From NCBI GenBank assembly GCA_047626155.1, contig JBLHRR010000045.1, positions 1 through 33,008 of the forward strand: a stretch of 33,008 nucleotides of DNA, in the 5' to 3' direction. A program made the position numbers and the translations under genes. This document shows, one piece after another, positions 16,680-25,065 of the stretch (positions within the stretch are counted from its first letter, which is position 1; each line of letters starts with the position of its first letter). Under the pieces are notes generated by a model. The model was not told the DNA's origin, did not search any database, and was given only the letters and a program-made list of their open reading frames with translations. Origin of the DNA: CALGLS01 sp047626155 (GTDB lineage: Bacteria > Bacteroidota > Bacteroidia > Chitinophagales > Saprospiraceae).

Positions 16680-16952
16680 ATGGGACCAGATCCAAAAATT
16701 CTTCTTGTACTCGTTCGTATGCGAATGCCTTTTGGCAAATACAAAGATCGCTTGTTGTGTGACTTGCCGGTTTCTTACTTGGAATGGTTTGCGACCAAGG
16801 GGTTTCCAGAGGGGAAGCTGGGGATGTATCTGGAGACGATGCATGTGATTAAGATCAATGGGCTGGATAAGATTTTGGCGCCGCTGAAGGAGGATGCGAA
16901 GAAGGATCGTTGGGATGAAGAGCGGGGGCGTGGGTTTGATGAGCTGCGGTAG
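16680..16952 (+). CDS. DUF3820 family protein
   Basis: A 90-residue cytoplasmic protein. The block MPFGKYKDRLLCDLPVSYLE followed by WFATKGFPEGKLG and IKINGLDKILAPL is the characteristic pattern of DUF3820, annotated in places as a putative quorum-sensing-regulated virulence factor without biochemical proof. The MPFGKYK core is shared with nuclease-associated domains of unknown role. The ATG at 16680 is the annotated choice; an internal ATG just before PFGKYK would give a form closer to the core. It stands alone between a terminator and a palindromic repeat that begins 10 bp after its stop codon. Confidence 0.88.
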   Translation: MGPDPKILLVLVRMRMPFGKYKDRLLCDLPVSYLEWFATKGFPEGKLGMYLETMHVIKINGLDKILAPLKEDAKKDRWDEERGRGFDELR

Positions 16953-16962
16953 TTTTTTCGAG

Positions 16963-17079
16963 CCCCGAGCTGCGGCTCGGGGTGAATGTAGGGTCGACTC
17001 CTCCATAGTCTTGCGTGAGGGAACGTACCTATCGCATGGAGCGGCTCTGGCTTTGTCGGGGAAGACTCCTCCAGAGTCT
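16963..17079. repeat. palindromic repeat element, copy A, with an extra hairpin
   Basis: A hairpin CCCCGAGC-TGCG-GCTCGGGG (16963-16982) is followed by GACTCCTCCATAGTC (16996-17010), CTTGCGTG and TACCTATCGCATGG (17026-17039). The same series occurs at 17909-17984 on the other side of the LytTR regulator gene. A further palindrome, AGACTCCTCCAGAGTCT (17063-17079), follows. Confidence 0.8.
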
Positions 17080-17086
17080 TGGGTTA

Positions 17087-17114
17087 GTGGAAACCCTGAT
17101 CTACCCTTTTATCC
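17087..17114. repeat. degenerate GGGAACCCTCATC-type repeat, copy 3
   Basis: GTGGAAACCCTGATCTACCC resembles the words at 5669-5697 and 11311-11350. It overlaps the last codons and the stop of the LytTR regulator gene, so the C-terminal residues IERIKG are encoded partly by repeat sequence. Confidence 0.35.
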
Positions 17115-17850
17115 TTTCGATCAACTCTGTTTTTCTATTGTTAGAGACTTGGATTTCTTTTCCGTTTTCTAGGATGATGGAACCGCCTTTTCCTTTGATG
17201 TATCTTTTTACATAATCTAGGTTGATGATGTGGGAGCGGTGTACTCTGAAGAAGCCAAAAGAGTCTAGGGCATTTTCATAGAATTTTAGGCTTCTGCAAA
17301 TTAGGGTCTTCCTGCCATCCTTAAAATAGAAACGGGTGAAGTTGTCTTCTGCTTCACAGTATAATATTTCTGACATTTTCACTACTTCGAATCCTTCCAT
17401 TAAAGGGAGTACGAGCTTTCTATTCTGCGAGTGTACTACTGCCATGTTTTCTAACAATATATTTGCATGACTTAGTTTTTCTTTTTGTGCTAAGGATTTT
17501 TCTACGATTGCTACCGCATTTTCTAGCTCTTCTATGTCCACTGGTTTGAGGAGGTAGTGAGCGGCGCTAAGGTTGAAAGCTTGGACGGCATATTGACTGA
17601 ATGCAGTGATGAAGATGATTTCAAAGTCGATTTCGCCCCATTGCTCGAGGAGGTCAAAGGCGTTGCCGTGAGGCATTTCTATGTCGAGGAAAACGAGTTG
17701 GGGTTTTTCTTTGAGGATGCTGGCGCGGGCTTCCTGGATGTTGGCGCATTCGGCGAGGATGCTTAGTTGGGGGCAGTACTTTTCTATGTAGGCACGGAGG
17801 GTTTCGCGGCTGTCTTGTTCGTCGTCTACTATGAGGGTTGTTATGGGCAT
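17101..17850 (-). CDS. LytTR-family response regulator
   Basis: A 249-residue two-component regulator. The receiver domain (residues 1 to ~120) has the acidic pair D9-D10 in TLIVDDEQDS, the phosphoacceptor D56 in LVFLDIEMPHGNAFDLL, a Thr in IIFITAFSQYA and the Lys in YLLKPVDIEELE. The LytTR DNA-binding domain (about 145-247) includes EILYCEAEDNFTRFYF, LKFYENALDSFGFFRVHRSH and INLDYVKRYIKGKG. LytTR proteins bind direct-repeat sites upstream of target genes. Its likely partner is the LytS-type kinase at 20619-22541, with a secreted subtilase gene between them. Both flanks of the gene carry copies of the same palindromic repeat. Confidence 0.95.
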   Translation of the reverse strand: MPITTLIVDDEQDSRETLRAYIEKYCPQLSILAECANIQEARASILKEKPQLVFLDIEMPHGNAFDLLEQWGEIDFEIIFITAFSQYAVQAFNLSAAHYLLKPVDIEELENAVAIVEKSLAQKEKLSHANILLENMAVVHSQNRKLVLPLMEGFEVVKMSEILYCEAEDNFTRFYFKDGRKTLICRSLKFYENALDSFGFFRVHRSHIINLDYVKRYIKGKGGSIILENGKEIQVSNNRKTELIERIKG

Positions 17851-17908
17851 TTGGGTGTTTTCTGCTTTTGCTCGTGGCTGGCTTTTGCTCTCGTGGCCAC
17901 GCTCTACT

Positions 17909-18014
17909 CCCCGAGCTGCTGCTCGGGGTAAATGTAGGTTCGACTCCTCCAGAGTCTTGCGTGGGGTTTGTACCTATCGTATGGGGGGGAGTTATTGCTG
18001 ACTCCTTTGGAGTC
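17909..18014. repeat. palindromic repeat element, copy B, with an extra hairpin
   Basis: CCCCGAGC-TGCT-GCTCGGGG (17909-17928), GACTCCTCCAGAGTC (17942-17956), CTTGCGTG and TACCTATCGTATGG (17971-17984) repeat copy A in order and spacing with few differences. A fourth small palindrome, GACTCCTTTGGAGTC, lies at 18000-18014. The element fills the gap between the subtilase stop and the regulator start. Confidence 0.8.
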
Positions 18015-18041
18015 TTTACGAGGTTGCACTACTCCTTGTAT

Positions 18042-20468
18042 TTAATTTGTTATGATTATTTTTTTGTGGGTACTTTGCTTGTCTTGCTTTATTTTTAGGA
18101 TGTATAGGCCATTTGTAAAACCTTTGACGGGGATTTCAGTATTGGTTTTGTAGTTCTTTATTTGCTTTATTAGACTTCCTCTTAGATCGTAGATTTCGAT
18201 GTCTATGCTTGTGAAAATTGGATTTTGGAAGGTAACGAATACCTTGTCATTTGCTGGGTTTGGATAGATATTGAACTGATCGTTCAGAAGGTCATTCGTG
18301 TTGCTTATGGAGCTGTCAATTACAGTAACTGTGGCTGAACCTGTGCTCGTATTTCCATTTTCATCTGTTACGGAAAGAATTACTTGATAGTCACCGATAC
18401 TGTTGAATGTAGAAATATCTAAAATCGTAGTACTAATGTTGCAATTATCTGTAGAACCATTGTTTATATCCGAGGGGAGTATGTCAATGGAAGAGGCTCC
18501 GTTGATATCGACGGTGATGTTTTGGGTGATGACATTGGGGAGCGTTACGTCATTTACTATGACGTTTTGGGTTTGGTTGGTCGTATTTCCACTAGCATCT
18601 TCGTAAGCCCAATTCACTACCGTAACTCCCTGATCTTCAATAGGTAGGGTGGCGGTTGTGCTTCCAAATACAAATGCATCACAGTTATCGGAAGACATAG
18701 GTATTGGTAAGATGGTCATAGCGCATTCCGCTGTCAGATCTGGTAGACTACTCTCGTTTGCGACGGGCGGCATAGTATCCAATACCGTGATTGTGGCTAT
18801 GCATACACTTGTATTTCCAGCCGGATCAGCCACTGTTAATTCAACCATATTGTTTGCTCCAATGTCGGTACAAGTAAACAAAGTATTGTCCAAACTAAGT
18901 GCCGTAACTCCAATGTTATCAGTAGACGCATCATTTACAGCCTCTGCTTGTAACTCGCTTCCTCCATCAAGACCTACATACAAGGTAACGTCTTGGCAGT
19001 TTGCCATTGGTGCTTCTGTATCTGCCATTGTTAAAGATTCAAAAGCGGCGTAGAGGTTTATGATTCCCCAGCCGTATTGATTGTTTGGTGTGCTTGCATT
19101 GTCAGCGGTCATTCTGAGGGCTTCTCTGATTTCTGTACTGGTGGCCGTCGGAACCATCTCCCATAACAATGCTGCTGCACCTGCAGCGAGCGGGCAAGAG
19201 AAAGAAGTTCCATTTATATTGTTATAACCTCCGTTCCAACTGGCGGCTAATACTCCTGAGCCCATTGCCATAACGTCTGGTTTGATTCGCCCATCAGTAG
19301 TGGGGCCTACGGAACTAAAGCCCGACCTACTGCCATCTGCTGTTACTGCTCCTATTGCAAAAACCTCGAAACCATCCGCTGGGGCGCCAATGGTGGTTAC
19401 GCCGTTTCCAGAGTTTCCTGCTGAGTTGACAACCAAGACACCCATGCCCGCTAGAATATCACCAGCAATTGTGATTGTAGCTGTATTGCCATCAAGGGAA
19501 TCAGCCGTATACCCTGAGCCATCATCAAAACCAATGTAGCCTAATGAAGTAGAAGTAATATCTGCACCTAATCCTTCCGCCCATTCAGCGGCAGCGACCC
19601 AATTGTCTTCTTCTACTGTTGTTTCTGAATCTGTGTTTTCTGTTTTTGCCAATAGATACGATGCGCCATAAGCAGGCCCGATTAAAGTTCCTTCATCAAA
19701 ACCTCCGATGGTACTTAGCGTGGATGTACCGTGACTTCCAGTGCCCATATCATCTGCTTGGTTGTCTACATTTTCGTCATCGTTTACAAAATCGTAAGTT
19801 GCTTGCACGTCCATAGTCGCAAAAGCAGGGAGGGTCGATATATTTCTAAAGCCAGAATCCATGAGGCAAATGAGCATACCTGCCCCGGTATAACCAAGGT
19901 CATGAACTACAGGGACATTCATTTGCTCCAACTGCGTTAAAGATCCTCCATAGTTTAGATTGTAGAACGCGGCCTTGGAATTTCCGATTGTTGTATTTGT
20001 AGCGTCAATGTTACAAATATCAGCTTCGTCTCGCTTTCCTTTTCTGACAACATCTATTTTTTTGATAAAATCCATTGCAGCGATTCCTTCCAACTGCGAT
20101 TGATTGACCTCAGCGGATACTGCGTTAAGCCACTTGGATTCGTGGCGGAGTTTGCTGAGCAAAGGGATGACTTGTTGAAGGTATTCCGAAGAAACAGGAA
20201 TGTCATAGTGTGTGACTAGTGGTTTATTCTTTAGGGATCTCTTTCTTCTTGCCAGCGCCCTTTCACTAATATTCTGACTAGCATTGGCCAATTTTTGATC
20301 GAGGTTCGTTCCTTTATCTGTGAAGTAAATCCAAACCGTTATATCTTCAGATGCGGCCTGTTTTTTCATCTGTACGTTTAAGGCGGAACTGAACTTGGAA
20401 TTGTTTTGAGCGAAAGAAAAGCTGGCTACCAAAAGAAGGATAGCTGTAACGAAGGTAGATTTATTCAT
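18042..20468 (-). CDS. secreted S8 (subtilisin) family serine peptidase with T9SS sorting domain
   Basis: An 808-residue exported protease. A signal peptide (MNKSTFVTAILLLVASFSFA) is followed by a propeptide-like region. The subtilase domain has the catalytic triad D204 (LICLMDSGF), H246 (GTGSHGTST) and S422 (NGTSFSCPLAAGAAALL), plus the oxyanion Asn near NSAGNSG. Two HYR/Ig-like repeats follow (from DTEAPMANCQDVTLYV and DTMPPVANESSLPDLTAECA) and a third DNGNTSTG-type repeat. The last ~75 residues (NIYPNPANDKVFVTFQNP through GLYILKIKQDK) form a type A T9SS sorting domain, so the enzyme should cross the outer membrane and be anchored or released. It lies between a LytS-type kinase and a LytTR regulator on the same strand. 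Confidence 0.95.
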   Translation of the reverse strand: MNKSTFVTAILLLVASFSFAQNNSKFSSALNVQMKKQAASEDITVWIYFTDKGTNLDQKLANASQNISERALARRKRSLKNKPLVTHYDIPVSSEYLQQVIPLLSKLRHESKWLNAVSAEVNQSQLEGIAAMDFIKKIDVVRKGKRDEADICNIDATNTTIGNSKAAFYNLNYGGSLTQLEQMNVPVVHDLGYTGAGMLICLMDSGFRNISTLPAFATMDVQATYDFVNDDENVDNQADDMGTGSHGTSTLSTIGGFDEGTLIGPAYGASYLLAKTENTDSETTVEEDNWVAAAEWAEGLGADITSTSLGYIGFDDGSGYTADSLDGNTATITIAGDILAGMGVLVVNSAGNSGNGVTTIGAPADGFEVFAIGAVTADGSRSGFSSVGPTTDGRIKPDVMAMGSGVLAASWNGGYNNINGTSFSCPLAAGAAALLWEMVPTATSTEIREALRMTADNASTPNNQYGWGIINLYAAFESLTMADTEAPMANCQDVTLYVGLDGGSELQAEAVNDASTDNIGVTALSLDNTLFTCTDIGANNMVELTVADPAGNTSVCIATITVLDTMPPVANESSLPDLTAECAMTILPIPMSSDNCDAFVFGSTTATLPIEDQGVTVVNWAYEDASGNTTNQTQNVIVNDVTLPNVITQNITVDINGASSIDILPSDINNGSTDNCNISTTILDISTFNSIGDYQVILSVTDENGNTSTGSATVTVIDSSISNTNDLLNDQFNIYPNPANDKVFVTFQNPIFTSIDIEIYDLRGSLIKQIKNYKTNTEIPVKGFTNGLYILKIKQDKQSTHKKIIITN

Positions 20469-20618
20469 CTTATGATTTATTACTAATGAGGTGATCGTTT
20501 AAAAGGAATCTAACAAAGCTACTATTATATTGTTTTACGGAGTCTTTTGTCACAAGTTATTGCTTTTCCTGTAGCTTGTTGGTCGTATACTTTGCAATTA
20601 GCCCAGTCCTATTCCTTC

Positions 20619-22541
20619 TTAATAGTCTGAATCTAGCGGCACTTGTATTTCGACCAAGGTACCACTCCCCTCTTCTTCATTTAGATCACTGATATTTACC
20701 GAATAATTTCTACCATAGATTTCATTAATCAAAGCCATACTTCGCGAAACATTTTCCATACCTGTACTTTTGTACTTCTTTTGATTTTTAGTTTTTAACG
20801 CTTTCGATTTCGCTCTACCGATTCCATTGTCGCTAATGCTAATTATTAACTTTTCATCTTCTTCATGGACGATTACTTTCAATTCGCCTTTTTCTTCTTT
20901 ATACCGTAGTCCGTGCCAGATGGCATTTTCGATAAAGGGTTGAATGAGCATAGGAGGAACCAACTGACTGTAATGTTGAGAGCTTACTTTATTTTCAAAA
21001 TGGTAATCAAATTTATCGCGGAAACGAAAGTGTTCCAATTTGAGGTAAAGTTCATTTAATTCGATTTCCTCTTCGAAAGTAATGAAGTCCTTTTGAGAAT
21101 AATCCAATACCTTTCTCATTAGTTTAGAAAAATCAGACAAAAACTTATTGGCGGCTTTTTCATCATTTTTAGCAATGAAATTATTAACGGAATTCAACGC
21201 ATTAAAAATGAAATGGGGATTCATTTGAGTCCGTAATGACTTCAACAAAAGCAGCTGATTGGCTTTGCGTTTTTCTTTTACATTTTTATATAAAAAATAG
21301 AAAAAGAAAGCGGAACCAAGAAGCACTAAGGAAAGCAATCCTATTATAATTTGCTGAGTACGCAAACGTGTTTCCAGTATAGCCTCGTCTTTTTCTTCAA
21401 GGTCGTAATCTTTTTGTTGGAGATCAATTTTTTGCTGGCCTTTTACGATTTCCACTTGTTGCTTCAAGTCCAGTTCTAATTCAAATATAGCATTCTCTTT
21501 TGCTTTAATATATCGCTCTAAATCGTTGAGCGCCAAATCTACTTCTCCTTTTCGTTGGTTTAACTCTGAAGACTTTTTATACACATCTGCCACCACGCCT
21601 GCATCTGTGTTTACATCAATCAAATCTTTAGCTACTACGACGAATCTTTCTGCGTCCAGGTAGTTTTCATTTGATTCATAAAGCTCAGCGATTTCTAAAT
21701 TTTCCAAAACCAAAGCTTCATTAGAAGTATTGTATTTGAGATTGGTATTGGAAGCAACGTTTGATCGGATTTCAATTTTATCGGAAGTGCTAACGCCTTC
21801 ATACGCAAGTAGTTTTTCCTTCGCCTGCTCTAAAGGCATAGACGATTCTTTTTTGTTCTTTTTCTTCGCAGGCAAGACATCCATTGAATTTTGAAAAGAC
21901 TCTGCGGCGTTGTTGTAATCATTTTGTTGGATATAATTTTGAGATCGCCTTGCTTCGTTTCTTGAAATGACCAAACTGTCCTCGTTGTAATTCGTAGCAA
22001 TGGAATCCAAGATCGCCGTTACAGCCGAATTCTCATTCCGAAACAACTTCACATCAACCAACCCTTCCTGACAAATCAACGAAAGGTTTTTATCATTGCT
22101 CCAGGAAATACATTCTTGAAAATAGCCTTCTGCCTCTTCTACTTTTGCCAAAGCAAGACTCAGTTGACCGAGTCGTTCGCATGCAGATGCTCTTTTAGCT
22201 CCATCTTTTTTCCTCATTAAAGTAAGTGCCTGACGATAACGTTCTATGGCCAATTCCTTTTGATCTATTTGTTCATAGATATTTCCCAACAATATAATTG
22301 CATCTGCTTCTTCTGACCTTTTTCTTTTTTTATTACTGCGAAAGGAATTAATAGCCTCTTCCACCAAGGAGATGGCTTCCGTAGGATTTGAATCCTTCAG
22401 GGACTTGGCTTGCGCTAAAAGCTCAGTCGCACTTTGCTGATTGCTATAACTTTTAGATCTAGCATTTTCCTTCTCCTGCGCATGGAGATTTATGGCTAGG
22501 ATTAGGATTAGTAGTATGAGAAGGTGCTTTGTTTTTTGCAC
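20619..22541 (-). CDS. LytS-type sensor histidine kinase with N-terminal TPR repeats
   Basis: A 640-residue kinase starting at a GTG (22541). It has a signal peptide (KTKHLLILLILILAINLHA), a long periplasmic TPR region (about 40-345, e.g. AIILLGNIYEQIDQKELAIE), a coiled-coil stretch (~345-395) and one membrane helix (~397-417, IIIGLLSLVLLGSAFFFYF). The His_kinase (PF06580-type) domain follows with H443 in TQMNPHFIFNALNSVNNFI, then an HATPase domain with N-box FIENAIWHGLRY (536-547) and DNGIG (571-575). This architecture is common in Bacteroidota and pairs with LytTR regulators. The likely partner lies two genes downstream at 17101-17850. A perfect 13-bp inverted repeat is centred about 70 bp upstream of the start. 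Confidence 0.95.
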   Translation of the reverse strand: MQKTKHLLILLILILAINLHAQEKENARSKSYSNQQSATELLAQAKSLKDSNPTEAISLVEEAINSFRSNKKRKRSEEADAIILLGNIYEQIDQKELAIERYRQALTLMRKKDGAKRASACERLGQLSLALAKVEEAEGYFQECISWSNDKNLSLICQEGLVDVKLFRNENSAVTAILDSIATNYNEDSLVISRNEARRSQNYIQQNDYNNAAESFQNSMDVLPAKKKNKKESSMPLEQAKEKLLAYEGVSTSDKIEIRSNVASNTNLKYNTSNEALVLENLEIAELYESNENYLDAERFVVVAKDLIDVNTDAGVVADVYKKSSELNQRKGEVDLALNDLERYIKAKENAIFELELDLKQQVEIVKGQQKIDLQQKDYDLEEKDEAILETRLRTQQIIIGLLSLVLLGSAFFFYFLYKNVKEKRKANQLLLLKSLRTQMNPHFIFNALNSVNNFIAKNDEKAANKFLSDFSKLMRKVLDYSQKDFITFEEEIELNELYLKLEHFRFRDKFDYHFENKVSSQHYSQLVPPMLIQPFIENAIWHGLRYKEEKGELKVIVHEEDEKLIISISDNGIGRAKSKALKTKNQKKYKSTGMENVSRSMALINEIYGRNYSVNISDLNEEEGSGTLVEIQVPLDSDY

Positions 22542-22594
22542 GTGATTTATTTGATTTGTGAATTAGTAGTGTTAGTTAGTTGGTGCGCTCAATT

Positions 22595-22631
22595 CGTATA
22601 TGTAAGACAGGCCTACTATCTTACATATACG
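22595..22631. promoter_or_regulatory. perfect 13-bp inverted repeat upstream of the histidine kinase gene
   Basis: CGTATATGTAAGA (22595-22607) and TCTTACATATACG (22619-22631) are exact reverse complements separated by 11 bases. The centre lies about 70 bp upstream of the kinase GTG. It lacks a T-run, so it is more like an operator or an untranslated-leader hairpin than a terminator. It is the clearest operator-like site in the window, but no binding protein is known. Confidence 0.55.
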
Positions 22632-22687
22632 TCGCCCTTGCAGCACTTAGATTTCGATCAGTTCGCGGGAAAGGTTGCGTTCTCGTT

Positions 22688-22707
22688 GCACCGTAGCGGT
22701 TACCCTC
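22688..22707. repeat. dispersed GAGGGTAACCGC-type repeat, copy on opposite strand
   Basis: GCACCGTAGCGGTTACCCTC is the reverse complement of the repeat seen at 10263-10282 with two differences, and shares its core with both arms of 12229-12312. Confidence 0.65.
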
Positions 22708-22780
22708 TTCCTCCCCAAAGTTACAACTCTTTTCCTAATTTTTTCCCCGTCCTGACTAAAAGGCCAAAAGTGAATCTGTG

Positions 22781-22843
22781 CAAAACAGCCCTTTACCAAG
22801 TCGAACGGCACCTTCACCAAGTTTACCGTCTCCTTAGCCAAGT
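22781..22843. repeat. three 21-nt tandem units ending CCAAGT
   Basis: Units 22781-22801, 22802-22822 and 22823-22843 each end in a CCTT(T/C/A)(A/C/G)CCAAGT-like block. Read on the minus strand they would encode the heptads LAKETVN, LVKVPFD and LVKGCFA. The enclosing minus-strand frame (22647-22841) has no other support as a gene. The 22542-22993 gap otherwise contains the kinase promoter region and the leader of the VWA gene. Confidence 0.65.
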
Positions 22844-22993
22844 CTGTATTTTATTTATTGTTTTTTTCGCAGACATTTGGACTGTCAATAACGTGTAGGA
22901 GTCAGTGAATAATAACGTTCCTATTTATACTTGTAGCTTTTGCACTGGCCTTCGTTAACTCTTCTATTCACAAACCCTTTAAATAAAACAATT

Positions 22994-24196
22994 ATGATCG
23001 TACGCAAGTTATTTTTCGGATTTTTTGGTGTGGCTTTTTATCTCTGTGCAAATTACATGATTCAAGCAAGCAGTACTGCTACTGTTGACTTATTTGTGGA
23101 TGCCCCTTTTAACAATCCAATTACAAACAATGACCTCCCAGATAATCAGGTTGTAAAAAAAGGAGATCAGGAGACCATTCAAGTGGCTTTGTTATTAGAT
23201 ACCAGTAGTTCTATGAGTGGATTGATTGAGCAGGCAAAATCTCAACTTTGGAATATTTTGAATCAATTGGCTCGAACGGTGAAGAACGATCAGGAGACCG
23301 TATTGGAAATTGCTTTGTACGAATATGGAAACCCAGGAAAAGCGACGAAGCAATACCAGATCAATCAATTGACCCCTTTTACAACAGACATGGATTTGGT
23401 TTCTCAAAAACTATTTTCTCTGCGAACTTCTGGTGGTGAAGAATACTGCGGGGCCATGATCAAAACGGCTTTCGACGATTTGACTTGGACTGCTGGTAAT
23501 GGTTTGAAAATAATGTACATCGCTGGGAATGAAGGATTTGGTCAGGGACCTGTTTCGTTTAAAACGGCTTGTCAAAATGCGGTGGAGCATGACATTACCA
23601 TTAATACCATTTACTGTGGGGAACGACAGGAGGGCATCAATGAACAATGGAAAGCGGGTGCGATTGCGGGGCGCGGCGACTACCTTTTTATTGAACAAAA
23701 TAAAGCTACGGTTTATGTTCCTACACCTTATGATGAGAAGATCAAAAAGCTGAATAGCGAATTGAATGAGACCTATATTCCTTTTGGAAAACATGGAAAA
23801 GCGAAAAAAGAAAACCAAACGAAGCAGGACCAAAACGCAAGTTCTTACAGCAGGTCAAATGCTGGAGATAGAGCTGCTTTTAAAAGTTCTAAAAAATATA
23901 AAGCTACGGAATGGGATTTAGTGGATGCTTATGAAAAAGATAAAAATGTTTTGAAAACAGCGGAAATTCATGCGGATACTTTGCAAGGTTTGACGATTGA
24001 TGAATTGGAAATAAAAATTCAAGTGGTCGCGACGAGAAGAGCAGCTATTCAAGAAGAGATTCAGGGCTTGGATAAGAAGAGACGGGAATTTAAAGCGAAG
24101 AATCGATCCAATGAAAAGGAATCTAGTTTGCAGGAGTCTGTGATTACAAATATTAATAAGCTGGCGAAGGAGAAAGGATATGAGGTGAAAGAATAA
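22994..24196 (+). CDS. secreted VWA-domain protein
   Basis: A 400-residue protein with an N-terminal signal or anchor segment (KLFFGFFGVAFYLCANYMIQ) and a von Willebrand factor A domain. The metal-ion-dependent adhesion site DTSSSMS begins at D69 (VALLLDTSSSMSGLIEQAK), and the downstream loops TSGGEEYCGAMI and YIAGNEGFGQGP fit the rest of the fold. After the VWA domain (to ~250) comes a charged, Lys/Glu-rich C-terminal region with predicted coiled coil (LDKKRREFKAKNRSNEKESS). VWA domains bind protein ligands through a divalent metal. The ATG at 22994 is chosen over an upstream in-frame ATG at 22940 because the signal segment follows it directly. A GC-rich hairpin terminator follows at 24238. 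Confidence 0.9.
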   Translation: MIVRKLFFGFFGVAFYLCANYMIQASSTATVDLFVDAPFNNPITNNDLPDNQVVKKGDQETIQVALLLDTSSSMSGLIEQAKSQLWNILNQLARTVKNDQETVLEIALYEYGNPGKATKQYQINQLTPFTTDMDLVSQKLFSLRTSGGEEYCGAMIKTAFDDLTWTAGNGLKIMYIAGNEGFGQGPVSFKTACQNAVEHDITINTIYCGERQEGINEQWKAGAIAGRGDYLFIEQNKATVYVPTPYDEKIKKLNSELNETYIPFGKHGKAKKENQTKQDQNASSYSRSNAGDRAAFKSSKKYKATEWDLVDAYEKDKNVLKTAEIHADTLQGLTIDELEIKIQVVATRRAAIQEEIQGLDKKRREFKAKNRSNEKESSLQESVITNINKLAKEKGYEVKE

Positions 24197-24237
24197 AAGA
24201 TATATCCCCGAACGAAATTCATCAGGCAGAGAGCGCA

Positions 24238-24280
24238 GAGCGCAGGACTAAACGTGCATCTCGTCCTGCGCTCTTTATTT
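24238..24280 (+). terminator. intrinsic terminator of the VWA gene
   Basis: GAGCGCAGGAC (24238-24248) pairs exactly with GTCCTGCGCTC (24263-24273), followed by TTTATTT. The stem is built from the GCAGAG-type repeat seen also at 15090-15120. Its T-rich tail overlaps the hydrophobic coding stretch upstream of the next gene. Confidence 0.8.
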
Positions 24281-24371
24281 CTTCCTCCTCACACTTGGCT
24301 GTATCGCTTTTCTATCCAGCGCATTTGTAAACCCTAACAATATAAATACGAATAACTCAGACACTACAATT

Positions 24372-24998
24372 GTGGAACCTTCTTTTGTAGAACTTCTAAG
24401 TCTTTTTGAAAAAGTAGAACTGCCATTTGAAATAAGACTGGATGATTTTGAAAAAAATAAAACCAAAGCAGTTACAGAAATACTAGCGAATACATCAAGA
24501 AAAAGAAACTCAAGAGAAGAACAACGAATACTTATGCAGTTCACACAAGACGAATTGTACATATCAAGGATGGGGCCTCCTGCCGTCTTGCCAATAGCAC
24601 GATTTTACCCGGATGAGAAAACCATAGCTGTAATATACATGTCTTACCTACATGGCTTCTCTTATGGATCAAGATATAAACTTGCCCTTTTTAACATAGA
24701 AGGCGACATATTATCTAAACAAAAAGATGCTAACTTAGCAATAAGTTCACCCTTCCTACTCGGACAAAGTTCTCCTTATGGAGTCACACAAACCTTCAGC
24801 ATTGATGCAAATGGTTTGATCATTCAAAAAACCTACAAAGCAATTTGGAAAAACGATCTTAAAGAAAATGGTATTATTAACAATGAAATTACAGATTACG
24901 TTTTAGAGAAAACAGAACAGTTCAAACTTAGTACTAGTGGGGTTCTAGCAGTCAAAATCGATGAAGGATCGAAAGATCGAGCGAGTCTGGATTATTAA
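24372..24998 (+). CDS. hypothetical secreted protein lacking an obvious start codon
   Basis: The frame from the GTG at 24372 gives 208 residues with no recognised family (notable segments: LPIARFYPDEKTIAVIYMS, YKLALFNIEGDILSKQK). The same frame stays open upstream to a stop at 24249-24251. The extra codons read as a signal or lipoprotein-type leader (ALYFFLLTLGCIAFLSSAF, then VNPNN). That leader strongly suggests the real protein begins near 24255-24275, yet no ATG, GTG or TTG is present in frame there; only ATC or CTC-type codons occur. Either a rare start codon is used, the start was lost by mutation, or the GTG form is an artefact. It precedes the DUF2306 gene by 67 bp. Function unknown. 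Confidence 0.6.
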   Translation: MEPSFVELLSLFEKVELPFEIRLDDFEKNKTKAVTEILANTSRKRNSREEQRILMQFTQDELYISRMGPPAVLPIARFYPDEKTIAVIYMSYLHGFSYGSRYKLALFNIEGDILSKQKDANLAISSPFLLGQSSPYGVTQTFSIDANGLIIQKTYKAIWKNDLKENGIINNEITDYVLEKTEQFKLSTSGVLAVKIDEGSKDRASLDY

Positions 24999-25065
24999 TT
25001 ACTTAAGATTGGATAACAATAAACAGACAAAAAACTCAATAGACAAAATAACCATTTCCTTTCCT

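Noticed and set aside
22524..22898. 124-codon plus-strand frame before the VWA gene
   Set aside because: It crosses the kinase promoter region, the perfect inverted repeat and the 21-nt tandem repeat, and has no ribosome binding site or domain.
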